Positions 1 through 7,591 of a stretch of 34,557 nucleotides of DNA are shown here, piece by piece (position 1 is the stretch's first letter; every line of letters begins with the position of its first letter). A program made the position numbers and the translations under genes. This DNA is from a bacterium. Lineage in GTDB: Bacteria; Bacteroidota; Bacteroidia; Bacteroidales; Muribaculaceae. Below the pieces are notes generated by a model. That model was given only the letters and a program-made list of their open reading frames with translations. It was not told the origin of the DNA and ran no database searches. The stretch is taken from assembly GCA_004561555.1 (NCBI GenBank), contig SFVH01000013.1:1-34557 (forward strand), read 5' to 3'.

Positions 1-1
1 G

Positions 2-265
2 CACGGCAAAATCGGTGTGCGGCTGTACCCCGAAAATGACGGTGGCGCGCGGGTAGAAATATCCGATACGGGTATCGGTATGAACGATGAGGTGAAATCC
101 CATATTTTTGAAAAATTTTATCAAGGGGATGCCTCACACCGCGCCGTCGGCAACGGACTCGGGCTGGCGCTGGTGCAAACCGCCTGCCAGTTGACAGGCA
201 GTTCCGTCTCGGTCGAAAGCACCGAAGGCGAAGGCAGTACCTTTACCGTGCGACTGCCGAAATAA
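2..265 (+). CDS. Sensor histidine kinase, C-terminal fragment (HATPase_c)
   Basis: The open frame enters from the left edge and ends in TAA, giving about 87 residues. It carries the end of a GHKL ATP-binding domain: a G1 box (EISDTGIGM), an F-box-like segment (IFEKFYQGD) and a G2 box (GNGLGLALV), then the terminal beta strand ending FTVRLPK. These are the ATP-lid motifs of two-component sensor kinases. The HisKA region and any sensor domain lie outside the window, so the signal cannot be inferred. It converges on the ADP-ribosylglycohydrolase gene, with a shared terminator between them, so it is probably not part of the secretion locus. Confidence 0.93.
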   Translation, partial: HGKIGVRLYPENDGGARVEISDTGIGMNDEVKSHIFEKFYQGDASHRAVGNGLGLALVQTACQLTGSSVSVESTEGEGSTFTVRLPK

Positions 266-280
266 TATTTGCATATAACG

Positions 281-321
281 AAAAACACCGAGGGAACGTA
301 AAAACGCCCTCGGTGCTTTTT
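281..321. terminator. Bidirectional rho-independent terminator
   Basis: A 9-bp perfect stem (CACCGAGGG at 286-294 pairing with CCCTCGGTG at 307-315) is flanked by A5 on the left and T5 on the right, so it has a U-tract in both directions. It sits between two convergent genes and just touches the stop codon of the minus-strand gene. It should end both the histidine kinase transcript and the 3086-320 transcript. Confidence 0.9.
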
Positions 322-1111
322 ATTCTGCAATCGCGCGGTAAAAATTCTCGGTAATTTGCCGCAAATCCTCGGGCAAATAGGAAAGTGTTTTTTCCTTGAT
401 GTGCTTCGGTATACCGTAAAACGCTTCGGCAATCCCGCCCGTAATTGCCGCCAGCGTATCGCTGTCGCCGCCGACAGAAATCGCACAGCGTATTGCATCT
501 TCAAAGTCACTACTCTCCAAAAAAGCAACAACGGCTTGGGGCACGGTGTCTTGGCAGGTTTCGTTAAACGAATAGGTTTCGCGAATCTCATCCAATGCGA
601 ACTGCAAATTATAGCCTTTCTCTTCAACAAAACGGCGAATTTCGGCTTTATCTGCTCCGGTGCGCGCCAAAAAGACCGCACCCGCCGTTACCTCGGCACC
701 TTTCACTCCTTCGGGATGGTTATGGGTCACTTCCGCTGACAAGCGCGCCAAGTGCACAGCCTCCTCTACCGTATCCGCATAAAATCCGCACGGCGAAACA
801 CGCATGGCAGAGCCATTGCCGAAACTGTTATATGGTTTTGGCTCTTCCGAAAACAGCCACGATGAAAAACGAATACCGTAACCGCTGTCCGGATATTCGC
901 GACCAAGGGTACGCATTTGCCGCACAAACTGCGCAGACAGTTCTGCGTCGCCGCCGCGCGCGCCATACAAAAGCGCTTGCATCACCGCTACCGTCATAAC
1001 GGTATCGTCCGTGAAGCAACAGCCTTTTCCGAACAGTTCAAACTGTTTGGAACGGTGATTGTTAAATTCGTATATGGAACCGACAATATCCCCCGTCATT
1101 GCACCAAGCAT
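320..1111 (-). CDS. ADP-ribosylglycohydrolase family protein (DraG-like)
   Basis: At 263 residues this has the usual length of the ADP-ribosylglycohydrolase family, which hydrolyses ADP-ribose from modified protein side chains or related ADP-ribose conjugates using two metal ions. Visible signatures are the N-terminal GAMTGDIVGS, the metal-binding FTDDTVMT near residue 35 and the C-terminal VGGDSDTLAAITGGIAEAFYG segment, whose Asp residues bind metal in the family. The start ATG is preceded by GAGGAGG inside the end of the upstream gene. The stop of that gene and this start are only one base apart, so translation is probably coupled to the PARG-kinase fusion. The exact substrate (Arg, Ser, or a small molecule) cannot be told from the sequence. 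Confidence 0.92.
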   Translation of the reverse strand: MLGAMTGDIVGSIYEFNNHRSKQFELFGKGCCFTDDTVMTVAVMQALLYGARGGDAELSAQFVRQMRTLGREYPDSGYGIRFSSWLFSEEPKPYNSFGNGSAMRVSPCGFYADTVEEAVHLARLSAEVTHNHPEGVKGAEVTAGAVFLARTGADKAEIRRFVEEKGYNLQFALDEIRETYSFNETCQDTVPQAVVAFLESSDFEDAIRCAISVGGDSDTLAAITGGIAEAFYGIPKHIKEKTLSYLPEDLRQITENFYRAIAE

Positions 1112-1112
1112 A

Positions 1113-3086
1113 TTATAACCTCCTCGCCGCTTTTCGCAAATCGTCTTTTAATTCTATCGCATTTTGATATCGTAAACCTAAATCGGGCTGTGTGCATTTC
1201 AGCAAAATCGCCTCCACCCGTTCGGAAAAGCATGGGTTGTACTGCCGCAAAGGCAAATACCGATTTTGTTTTTCGCCGGGCTCTAAACCCGTCAACAGCA
1301 CATACATCGTAATGCCCAAACTGTAAATATCTGCACGCCAATCTGTGAACCCGTCGGCAGAGAGCTGTTCCGGTGCGGCATAGCCGAATACGCCGAAGCA
1401 ATCCGCACCGTTCTGTGCATAAGCATACGCTTTTGCGGCGGAAAAATCAAGTAAATACACCTGCCCGCTGGATTTGAGCATAAGATTTTTCGGTGTAATA
1501 TCGCGGTGCACAAACGGTGGAGACATGGTTTCCATTGCATAAAGAATATCACACAACTGTATAGCGATATTGACAACGCGTGCTTGAGGAAGCCTGCCGT
1601 TTTTTCGCATCAAATCCAACACATTTTCTCCGTCGATCCATTCAGAAACCGTGAACACTTTGCTACCGTCTTCACCGATATACAGTACTTTCGGTACCGA
1701 ATATGTATCCATGCGCTGTCGGTTTCGCGCATCGGCAAGAACCATTTGCACCATCTGCTCACCGTAGGGTTGTTCATGGTCAACCACGCGTACAAAACAA
1801 TCCATTTGCGTCTGCATATCCAATGCTCGCCAAGCCACGGTTCCAAGCCGTTCGCACAGTTGCGCTTTCAGCATAAAGCGATTTGCCAACCGCACAGGTG
1901 CATTGTTCGCCTCGTTTTGCACCTCTGGCGACTGTGTACGGTCATACGGCAACAGCGTATACGCCTGCAAGTCCAATGCAAAATCCCGTATCTCCACGCC
2001 GTACGGTGTCTCATCATATTGCCCGCCGAAAGCGAGCCGAAGCGTCGGCAACGGTGTAATCGTCTTACGGTATGTATTCACGAAGCAGTAATATCTCTCT
2101 TGACCGTTTGTTTCCGTTTTCGATACACTGCGCGCGGCTTCGCCGAACTGATTGACCACCATTTGCATATCCTTTGCGGTCAGTTCTGCAAAAAGGTCAA
2201 AATCACCCACCGCCGCATTTCTCCACACATAGTATTTTGAGCCATCCTTTGGATCTTGTGTTTCCGATGCGCCGAAGGCATTTTGAAACGCGGTGTAATT
2301 CTGTGTATCCGCAGTCTTTTTTATGGCGAAAACCACATGTTCAAACACCGAAGCGTAGTTATCCTCCAACAATACTGCACGAAATGCCTCCGCAACCAAC
2401 TCCGGCGCATTACAAAATGCGCCGCAACCGAAAGCGCCTAAAACAATGCTGTGTACGCCGACGGTGTGCGCCGCGTGCAAAACAGCGCGAATGCGTCGTT
2501 TGTAAAGCGGAAGCAGAACATCGGTACTGAATTGTGCGCCGCCGTGTAAATCCGGCATGGCACAGGTGATGACATCTACCTGACGCCAATCTTCGCGCGG
2601 CAAAAGCGTAGGGAAGTCCTCGTCGGATTTAAACACCGTTACACCTTTGGAATAAATCAATCTGTCAGAAAATAAAACATCGTTTTGTTCACGATGATAT
2701 TGATAATACGCATTCTGCAATGCAGGCTGAGAAAGACAGGCATATAAATTGCTGCTGCGGCACAAACATTCTTCCTGCGCCATAGCGCCGTTTTTCACCC
2801 CGCCGCCGGGTTGCAGCGGAGAAGCAAAGTTCAAAACCGCCACGGTTTTTCCGGGCGTTGTTAAAAGGCACGCTGCATGAAAGGTTGTATCTTGCACAAT
2901 CGAAATTTTCGCGGATAACTGCGTATTCGAGAGCCGTTGGGGCACTGCCTTTTCATAGAATATAACGGTCTTTCGCTTTGCCTCAGCCGTATATGCAACC
3001 AATTCCGGATCTGTTTCATACAGATATTGTGTATCTTCAAAGCATGCAATTAACTCTAATTGCTCTTTTGATAATGCGACTTGCAC
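1113..3086 (-). CDS. Fusion of bacterial PARG-type macrodomain (TIGR02452-like) and divergent protein kinase domain
   Basis: The protein has 657 residues. The N-terminal ~270 residues match the bacterial poly(ADP-ribose) glycohydrolase/TIGR02452 type. The diagnostic GGG-x7-QEE is present at residues 94-106, preceded by VAVLNFASP and followed by a macrodomain-like GAFGCGAFCN segment. The C-terminal ~250 residues are protein-kinase-like: HRDITPKN near residue 527 keeps the catalytic Asp and Asn, and GYAAPEQ plus a DIYSLG segment follow. The DFG motif is DFS (near 547), and the usual VAIK lysine position appears to be Arg in CFVRVV (near 430), so kinase activity is uncertain. About 130 residues in between are unassigned. 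The start is GTG with GAGGG upstream. Little room is left for a promoter after the terminator at 3130-3164, so expression may depend on read-through. Confidence 0.87.
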   Translation of the reverse strand: MQVALSKEQLELIACFEDTQYLYETDPELVAYTAEAKRKTVIFYEKAVPQRLSNTQLSAKISIVQDTTFHAACLLTTPGKTVAVLNFASPLQPGGGVKNGAMAQEECLCRSSNLYACLSQPALQNAYYQYHREQNDVLFSDRLIYSKGVTVFKSDEDFPTLLPREDWRQVDVITCAMPDLHGGAQFSTDVLLPLYKRRIRAVLHAAHTVGVHSIVLGAFGCGAFCNAPELVAEAFRAVLLEDNYASVFEHVVFAIKKTADTQNYTAFQNAFGASETQDPKDGSKYYVWRNAAVGDFDLFAELTAKDMQMVVNQFGEAARSVSKTETNGQERYYCFVNTYRKTITPLPTLRLAFGGQYDETPYGVEIRDFALDLQAYTLLPYDRTQSPEVQNEANNAPVRLANRFMLKAQLCERLGTVAWRALDMQTQMDCFVRVVDHEQPYGEQMVQMVLADARNRQRMDTYSVPKVLYIGEDGSKVFTVSEWIDGENVLDLMRKNGRLPQARVVNIAIQLCDILYAMETMSPPFVHRDITPKNLMLKSSGQVYLLDFSAAKAYAYAQNGADCFGVFGYAAPEQLSADGFTDWRADIYSLGITMYVLLTGLEPGEKQNRYLPLRQYNPCFSERVEAILLKCTQPDLGLRYQNAIELKDDLRKAARRL

Positions 3087-3127
3087 CGGTATTCCCTCAT
3101 TTCCGTCTCAAACTCTGCCAAATTCAC

Positions 3128-3164
3128 AAAAAATCCCGTAATGCAAACTGCATTTCGGGATTTT
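3128..3164 (-). terminator. Rho-independent terminator ending operon B
   Basis: Stem AAAATCCCG (3130-3138) pairs with CGGGATTTT (3156-3164) and extends inward by six more pairs (3140-3145 with 3149-3154) around a 3-nt loop, with one T/T mismatch. Read on the minus strand the hairpin is followed by a run of six T. It lies 76 bp past the stop of the 3749-3240 gene and about 40 bp before the PARG-kinase start. A 10-bp direct repeat (CTGCCAAATT at 3115-3124 and 3175-3184) flanks the hairpin. Confidence 0.8.
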
Positions 3165-3239
3165 GTAAAATGCACTGCCAAATTTCCAAGCAAACTGCAA
3201 GTATATTGACCAACGCATTTCAGAAAGGGGCAAAATGAA

Positions 3240-3749
3240 TTATTTCAAAAAGCTCAAATTGCGAATGATTGCCGGTTCTTTCGCCTGCCCTTTGCAGATC
3301 TGGAAGAACACAATCACTTTAATAACGAAGAATACGATGTTCATAACCGCGCAGAATACCGGCACAACAAAAGTCCAACAAAGAACAGCGGATGCGATAC
3401 CCATAATCATACTTACCGCTGTAAATTTCAGCGCCTGACGCATATGGAAACCGGCATAGGCAGAGTCATGAGACGCAAGCAAGGCAATAATGATACCGAC
3501 AGGCCCTAACAAATAACAAAGCATTGCAATCACTTTATTGTCAGAAACATCTTTCGGGTCAAACTCCGCAGTGTGGTCGAAGGGGTCATATACAGGCGCC
3601 GCACCGGCATAATACTGCGGTTGCGGAGCCCCTTGCGGTGGTACACCGTTGTATGCGCCGGCAGGCGCCCCTGCGACACTTGCACCGCAGTTCGGGCAAA
3701 AAGTTGCTGCGTCATCCATTTCGACATGACAATTCGGACAGATTTTCAT
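3240..3749 (-). CDS. Zinc-ribbon membrane protein with Tic20/DUF4870-like C-terminus
   Basis: The protein has 169 residues. It starts with a zinc ribbon (Cys4, Cys7, Cys18, Cys21), then a Gly/Pro/Tyr-rich linker to about residue 60. About three hydrophobic segments follow (NKVIAMLCYLLGPVGIIIAL, a FHMRQALKF loop and two further helices), resembling the DUF4870/Tic20-like four-helix membrane family. The FHxRQAL element is typical of that family. A strong GGAGG lies 8 nt before the ATG. It is the last gene of operon B and is followed by a terminator. The ribbon is shared with its upstream neighbours, suggesting a common cytoplasmic partner. Molecular function is unknown. Confidence 0.8.
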   Translation of the reverse strand: MKICPNCHVEMDDAATFCPNCGASVAGAPAGAYNGVPPQGAPQPQYYAGAAPVYDPFDHTAEFDPKDVSDNKVIAMLCYLLGPVGIIIALLASHDSAYAGFHMRQALKFTAVSMIMGIASAVLCWTFVVPVFCAVMNIVFFVIKVIVFFQICKGQAKEPAIIRNLSFLK

Positions 3750-3798
3750 AATTCATTCCTCCAAAATATTTATAAATATACTTTTTCTTGAAGCCGTA

Positions 3799-4233
3799 TC
3801 AGGTTAAATCGCGGCCATTGCTATCTTTAAACGCACCGCATAATATCATAATAAAGTCTACAAGCGAGCCGATGCCTAAGCAACCTGCGGTAAGCAACCA
3901 TAAAATACCGGTGCCGACCTTACCGCAATAGAAACGGTGCACCCCTAAGCCGCCAAAAAAGAAACAAAGCAATGCAGCGCTTGTCTTGCTTTTTGTCGGC
4001 AGAGCCGGTTGCTGATTGACGACCGTAACATACGGTGCGGCAGGCGCTTGCGGCGGTTGTTGATAGTTTGGCTGTTGGTATCCGCCTTGCGGTGCGTATC
4101 CCGCGCCGCCGGCAGGTTGGCGCGGTACTGCACTCACGGTGCAATCATAATCTACTGCACAGGCAGTGCCGCAGTTCGGACAAAACGCCGCATTGTCTGG
4201 TAATTGTGTGCGACAGGTTTGACAAGTTTTCAT
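3799..4233 (-). CDS. Zinc-ribbon TM2-domain membrane protein
   Basis: The protein has 144 residues. An N-terminal zinc ribbon (Cys4, Cys7, Cys18, Cys21) is followed by a Gly/Gln/Pro/Tyr-rich linker (GGYQQPNYQQPP) and a TM2 domain covering about residues 80-140. The TM2 hallmark is clear: GGLGVHRFYCGK, a Gly-rich turn GCLGIG, then DFIMILCG and a terminal DSNGRDL. TM2 is two membrane helices joined by a short loop. It is widespread in bacteria and its biochemical role is not settled. The RBS AAGGAAGGG precedes the ATG. It sits 21 bp after the previous gene in operon B. Confidence 0.9.
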   Translation of the reverse strand: MKTCQTCRTQLPDNAAFCPNCGTACAVDYDCTVSAVPRQPAGGAGYAPQGGYQQPNYQQPPQAPAAPYVTVVNQQPALPTKSKTSAALLCFFFGGLGVHRFYCGKVGTGILWLLTAGCLGIGSLVDFIMILCGAFKDSNGRDLT

Positions 4234-4254
4234 AAGAAACCCTTCCTTTCTTTT

Positions 4255-6024
4255 TTAATATGCATAGTCATCATAATACATATTATAGGCATATGTATCA
4301 TAAATCTGTTGCAATTCATTTCCGACACTGTTAGAGATATTTTCTCCTATGGTCTCGCCAATGCTCTCTAAGGAATCTTCATCCATATCCATCGTAGAGC
4401 GCGTAGAAACCGCAACATCGGAAACATCGGCAGAAGATGACAATTGTGTTTCCGCAGTCAGCGTGCAAGAGGCTTCATCGGTTGTCCCGACATCCAGCGT
4501 CAGTTTTCCTGTAATTGTGTTTTGGTTATCCACAACCGCCGAAATGACAGAGAATTTATACTCTCCGTCAGCCGCTTTACCGCTGATTTCTCCGGTCAAA
4601 AGCGGAACACCGCCGCATTTTTCCACATCTACATTGGAAAAGCTCGCTGTGAAATAGGTTTCAGAGGAGTCGTTCCACTTATTCACAAATTTTGCCGTGC
4701 CGTTTAATTTGCCGTCACTCTGTTCCGCGGACAGCGAGAATGTGTATACATCCTCTCGCTTTTCTCCGTCGTATTTCCATTGCTCGGTAGAAGTGAATAA
4801 AATATCGGTTTTTTTGCTTTCAAACAGCGTATCCAACACAAAGATATTGCTTTCATCATCATCTTTGTTGATGACGGTAAGACAACGCGACACAATTTGC
4901 CCGCGTGCCGAATAATAAATTTTTACCGTGCAGAGGATGTCCTCGTCCACATCAATATCCGCATACCAATCGCGCATCTCTTCCAATGCATCGATGCATT
5001 CCTCTGCGTCAAAATCCAGATCGTCTAAGTCCAACAAGTCTGCACTGTCCTGCAAAACATCCGACAATTGCTTGTAATAAGCATTTTCGGTTGTAATTGT
5101 ATTTTTCAATACCGCAATCGCATCGGGATTGTCTAAAACCGTGTCTAAACCGCAAACAATGAAATCCCGTAATTCCTCTGCATTCAGTGTAAGTTCTGTA
5201 TATCGACAATTTTCTCCGTTGTATACTTCACGCCCGGTGACGATATGCTCTGACAGACCGGAAGCCTCTTCTGTTTCCTTGCTGATATCGCGCAAAATAC
5301 CGAGGAGTTGCATTTCACTATACCCTGTAATCTCCTCCAATGTCGGCGGTTCGGTAGAATCCGCACGGTAGACCAACTGCCCGTCCGCCAGTTTCGGAAG
5401 GCTGATACCCACCGCACCGTCTGCAACATCAATACGCGCGCTCGCAACCGTATTTTTATTCATCACAGCCGACAAATCCACGCCGACCTTTTGGGCACGC
5501 TTATCATAATCAATTTGCGCGTTGAGTTTTGTTTTGTTGAAAAAAACCTGATTGATTTGCGCCTGCTGACTGTCCTCTTTCGATTCATAGTCAGCGCTTA
5601 CAGTCGTGTTCGCCGAAAAAGAGGTGTTGGGCAGAAGTGCCTCGATATATTCTGAGGATAAAATTGTTTGAACCGTGCCCGTCTCACGGTAAAGATAATA
5701 TCCGATTTCCCCCAGCATTGCACGCTCTAACTGTGGCAAAAACACCAACAGTAAAACTGCGCAAAGCACAATCACCCCGCCAACACTGCCCAGTGCTATG
5801 AGAAGCGGCTTTTTGCGAGACTTTTTCGGTGCCGGCATCGTGCTCGCACCGCTGTTTCTCGAAGGCGGCGCTTGATAGGCATCGGAATTCGCAAAACGGA
5901 GTCGATTGCCGTCCGGCATGGACACCTGTTTTACGGCGCTGTTTGCATGGGTCAACGGTGTGCCGCACACTTGGCAAGCGGATGCCTGCGGTGCATTATT
6001 GGTTCCGCATTTTGGACAATACAT
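4255..6024 (-). CDS. Zinc-ribbon, single-pass membrane protein with large extracellular domain
   Basis: The protein has 589 residues. A zinc ribbon (Cys3, Cys6, Cys17, Cys20) and a ~45-residue linker rich in Pro, Ser and Lys lead to a basic stretch (KKSRKK) and a transmembrane helix at about residues 73-96. Positive charges before the helix place the N-terminus in the cytoplasm. The remaining ~490 residues should face outside. They are rich in Asp, Glu, Ser and Thr, look mostly beta-stranded and end with a Tyr/Asp-rich tail (YDTYAYNMYYDDYAY). The layout recalls TcaA/YvbJ-like ribbon-TM-ectodomain proteins, but I recognise no family in the ectodomain. The RBS is AAGGGG. Function is unknown; a cell-surface part linked to the secretion locus is inferred from position only. 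Confidence 0.82.
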   Translation of the reverse strand: MYCPKCGTNNAPQASACQVCGTPLTHANSAVKQVSMPDGNRLRFANSDAYQAPPSRNSGASTMPAPKKSRKKPLLIALGSVGGVIVLCAVLLLVFLPQLERAMLGEIGYYLYRETGTVQTILSSEYIEALLPNTSFSANTTVSADYESKEDSQQAQINQVFFNKTKLNAQIDYDKRAQKVGVDLSAVMNKNTVASARIDVADGAVGISLPKLADGQLVYRADSTEPPTLEEITGYSEMQLLGILRDISKETEEASGLSEHIVTGREVYNGENCRYTELTLNAEELRDFIVCGLDTVLDNPDAIAVLKNTITTENAYYKQLSDVLQDSADLLDLDDLDFDAEECIDALEEMRDWYADIDVDEDILCTVKIYYSARGQIVSRCLTVINKDDDESNIFVLDTLFESKKTDILFTSTEQWKYDGEKREDVYTFSLSAEQSDGKLNGTAKFVNKWNDSSETYFTASFSNVDVEKCGGVPLLTGEISGKAADGEYKFSVISAVVDNQNTITGKLTLDVGTTDEASCTLTAETQLSSSADVSDVAVSTRSTMDMDEDSLESIGETIGENISNSVGNELQQIYDTYAYNMYYDDYAY

Positions 6025-6062
6025 ATTTATTTTCCCCTTTCAGGTGGATATCGTTTTCAATG

Positions 6063-7577
6063 TCAGGAAACGGTTTTTCTCGCAACAAAATCAGAGAGAA
6101 TCGAGTCACAGTCCCATTCATTCGTTTCGCCTTTAAAGACGACCGTTAAGGTTTGCACGCCGGAAACCGTGCAGGATACACTTTGCGGCAAAACATCTCT
6201 TCCGATGCGCGGTGAAGTATATAAAAGCTTTCCGTCACCGTAAACCTCGAAATACTCATAGCCGTCCTGACTCTTACATTCTTGGCTACGCGCCCACACG
6301 CCGCTGATTGCATCATACTTTCCACCGAGATTGTAGGTCACTGAACAAGAGTTGACAGTCCCCCTGGAGCCCTGATGGAATCGTATACAATTCGGCAGTG
6401 TATCCCCCGTGTTGGCCGTCATATATTCTTCCGTATCCAAATAAGCAGAGCCGGAAATATGTCTTTGCACGCTCAACATATTTTCCGAAATATACAACGG
6501 GCGCGGAATATACAACTGATAGTTTTCAAGCCGAGACTGATAATCACCGTTTTCGGGCGCGAACTGCAAAGCGACCTGAATATTACCAATCGCAGCGTCA
6601 ATATCTCCTTCATGGAAATATGTATCCGCCTGTTTCGCATATTTTTCTGCTGCGCTGTTCATCACCTGATTGATTTTTTCAGAAACAACTGCATTATTCG
6701 GCAACTTTTCCTGTGCTTTTAAAAGCAATTCTTTGGCAGAGGTAAAATCCTCCTGCGCCAAATATGTATCCACCCGTCCGCAAACTGCATTCAAATAGTT
6801 TTGCGTTTCCGTTTCAATCAACGCCTGTCCGCTTTCGTACATCGCGTCTTCCGGGTCCATCTGTGAAAGCGCATTTACCGCTTGCAAATACAGTTCTTCG
6901 TTTTCATTCGCTTGTTCCGAAAGCCTTACCGCGCTGATATAACTGTTTTTCGAGGTATACATTTCCTCAATACGCGTCAACAGCGTGCTGGATTTTGAAG
7001 CGAGATTTTGTAAATCTGCAATGCCCGACACCATTTCATAGCCGTTTTCATTTTGAAAATCCGTCAATTCACTTTCCATGTTTTCGGCATTTGTGTTTTC
7101 GGCAAAAGTTAATTCACGCACTTCGTCATAATGCGCCTGTAAATAGTCATATATGCAGGTGTCATATTTGCGCTTTTTCTTTGCTTTTGATGACTGCATA
7201 CTCACTTTCGTATACATCATCCGCACTTCGCTTTGGTTGCCGGTTTGCAACGCGCGCTCAAAACGGCGCACATCACGCCCCGCTAACAGTACCACAACCA
7301 CAATAATCAATGCCAAAGCAACAGCACTGCACAGGCAGGGAATCAATATTTTCAAATTGACGCCTTTTTTGGTCTGCACGCCGACATTGGTTGCGCGGCC
7401 AGCAGGCGATATCGGTTGCGACTGTGAAAGTCTTGGGTCAGGAGTGAAAATCTGCGCCTGTTTTCCCTGCGCGCCGGACGGCACAACAGCAGAAACCGTT
7501 TTCTCGACTTCCATCCCGCAATTTTGGCAAACCGACTGCCCCTCGGGGATATGGGAACCGCATTTTCTACAAATCAA
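6063..7577 (-). CDS. Zinc-ribbon membrane protein with TPR-like region and NPCBM-like C-terminal domain
   Basis: The protein has 504 residues. It has a zinc ribbon (Cys3, Cys6, Cys17, Cys20), a transmembrane helix at about residues 75-99 and a helical extracellular region to about 355 with TPR-like repeats (YFHEGDIDAAIGNIQVALQ). A C-terminal beta domain resembles NPCBM carbohydrate-binding modules: YDAISGVWA, then VYGDGKLLYTSP and a closing beta strand with TLTVVFKG. The start codon is TTG, 7 nt after AGGAGG. The next gene upstream ends 14 bp away, so both are cotranscribed. Binding to a wall or surface glycan is an inference from the NPCBM-like fold. Confidence 0.83.
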   Translation of the reverse strand: MICRKCGSHIPEGQSVCQNCGMEVEKTVSAVVPSGAQGKQAQIFTPDPRLSQSQPISPAGRATNVGVQTKKGVNLKILIPCLCSAVALALIIVVVVLLAGRDVRRFERALQTGNQSEVRMMYTKVSMQSSKAKKKRKYDTCIYDYLQAHYDEVRELTFAENTNAENMESELTDFQNENGYEMVSGIADLQNLASKSSTLLTRIEEMYTSKNSYISAVRLSEQANENEELYLQAVNALSQMDPEDAMYESGQALIETETQNYLNAVCGRVDTYLAQEDFTSAKELLLKAQEKLPNNAVVSEKINQVMNSAAEKYAKQADTYFHEGDIDAAIGNIQVALQFAPENGDYQSRLENYQLYIPRPLYISENMLSVQRHISGSAYLDTEEYMTANTGDTLPNCIRFHQGSRGTVNSCSVTYNLGGKYDAISGVWARSQECKSQDGYEYFEVYGDGKLLYTSPRIGRDVLPQSVSCTVSGVQTLTVVFKGETNEWDCDSILSDFVARKTVS

Positions 7578-7591
7578 CGCTATTCCTCCTG

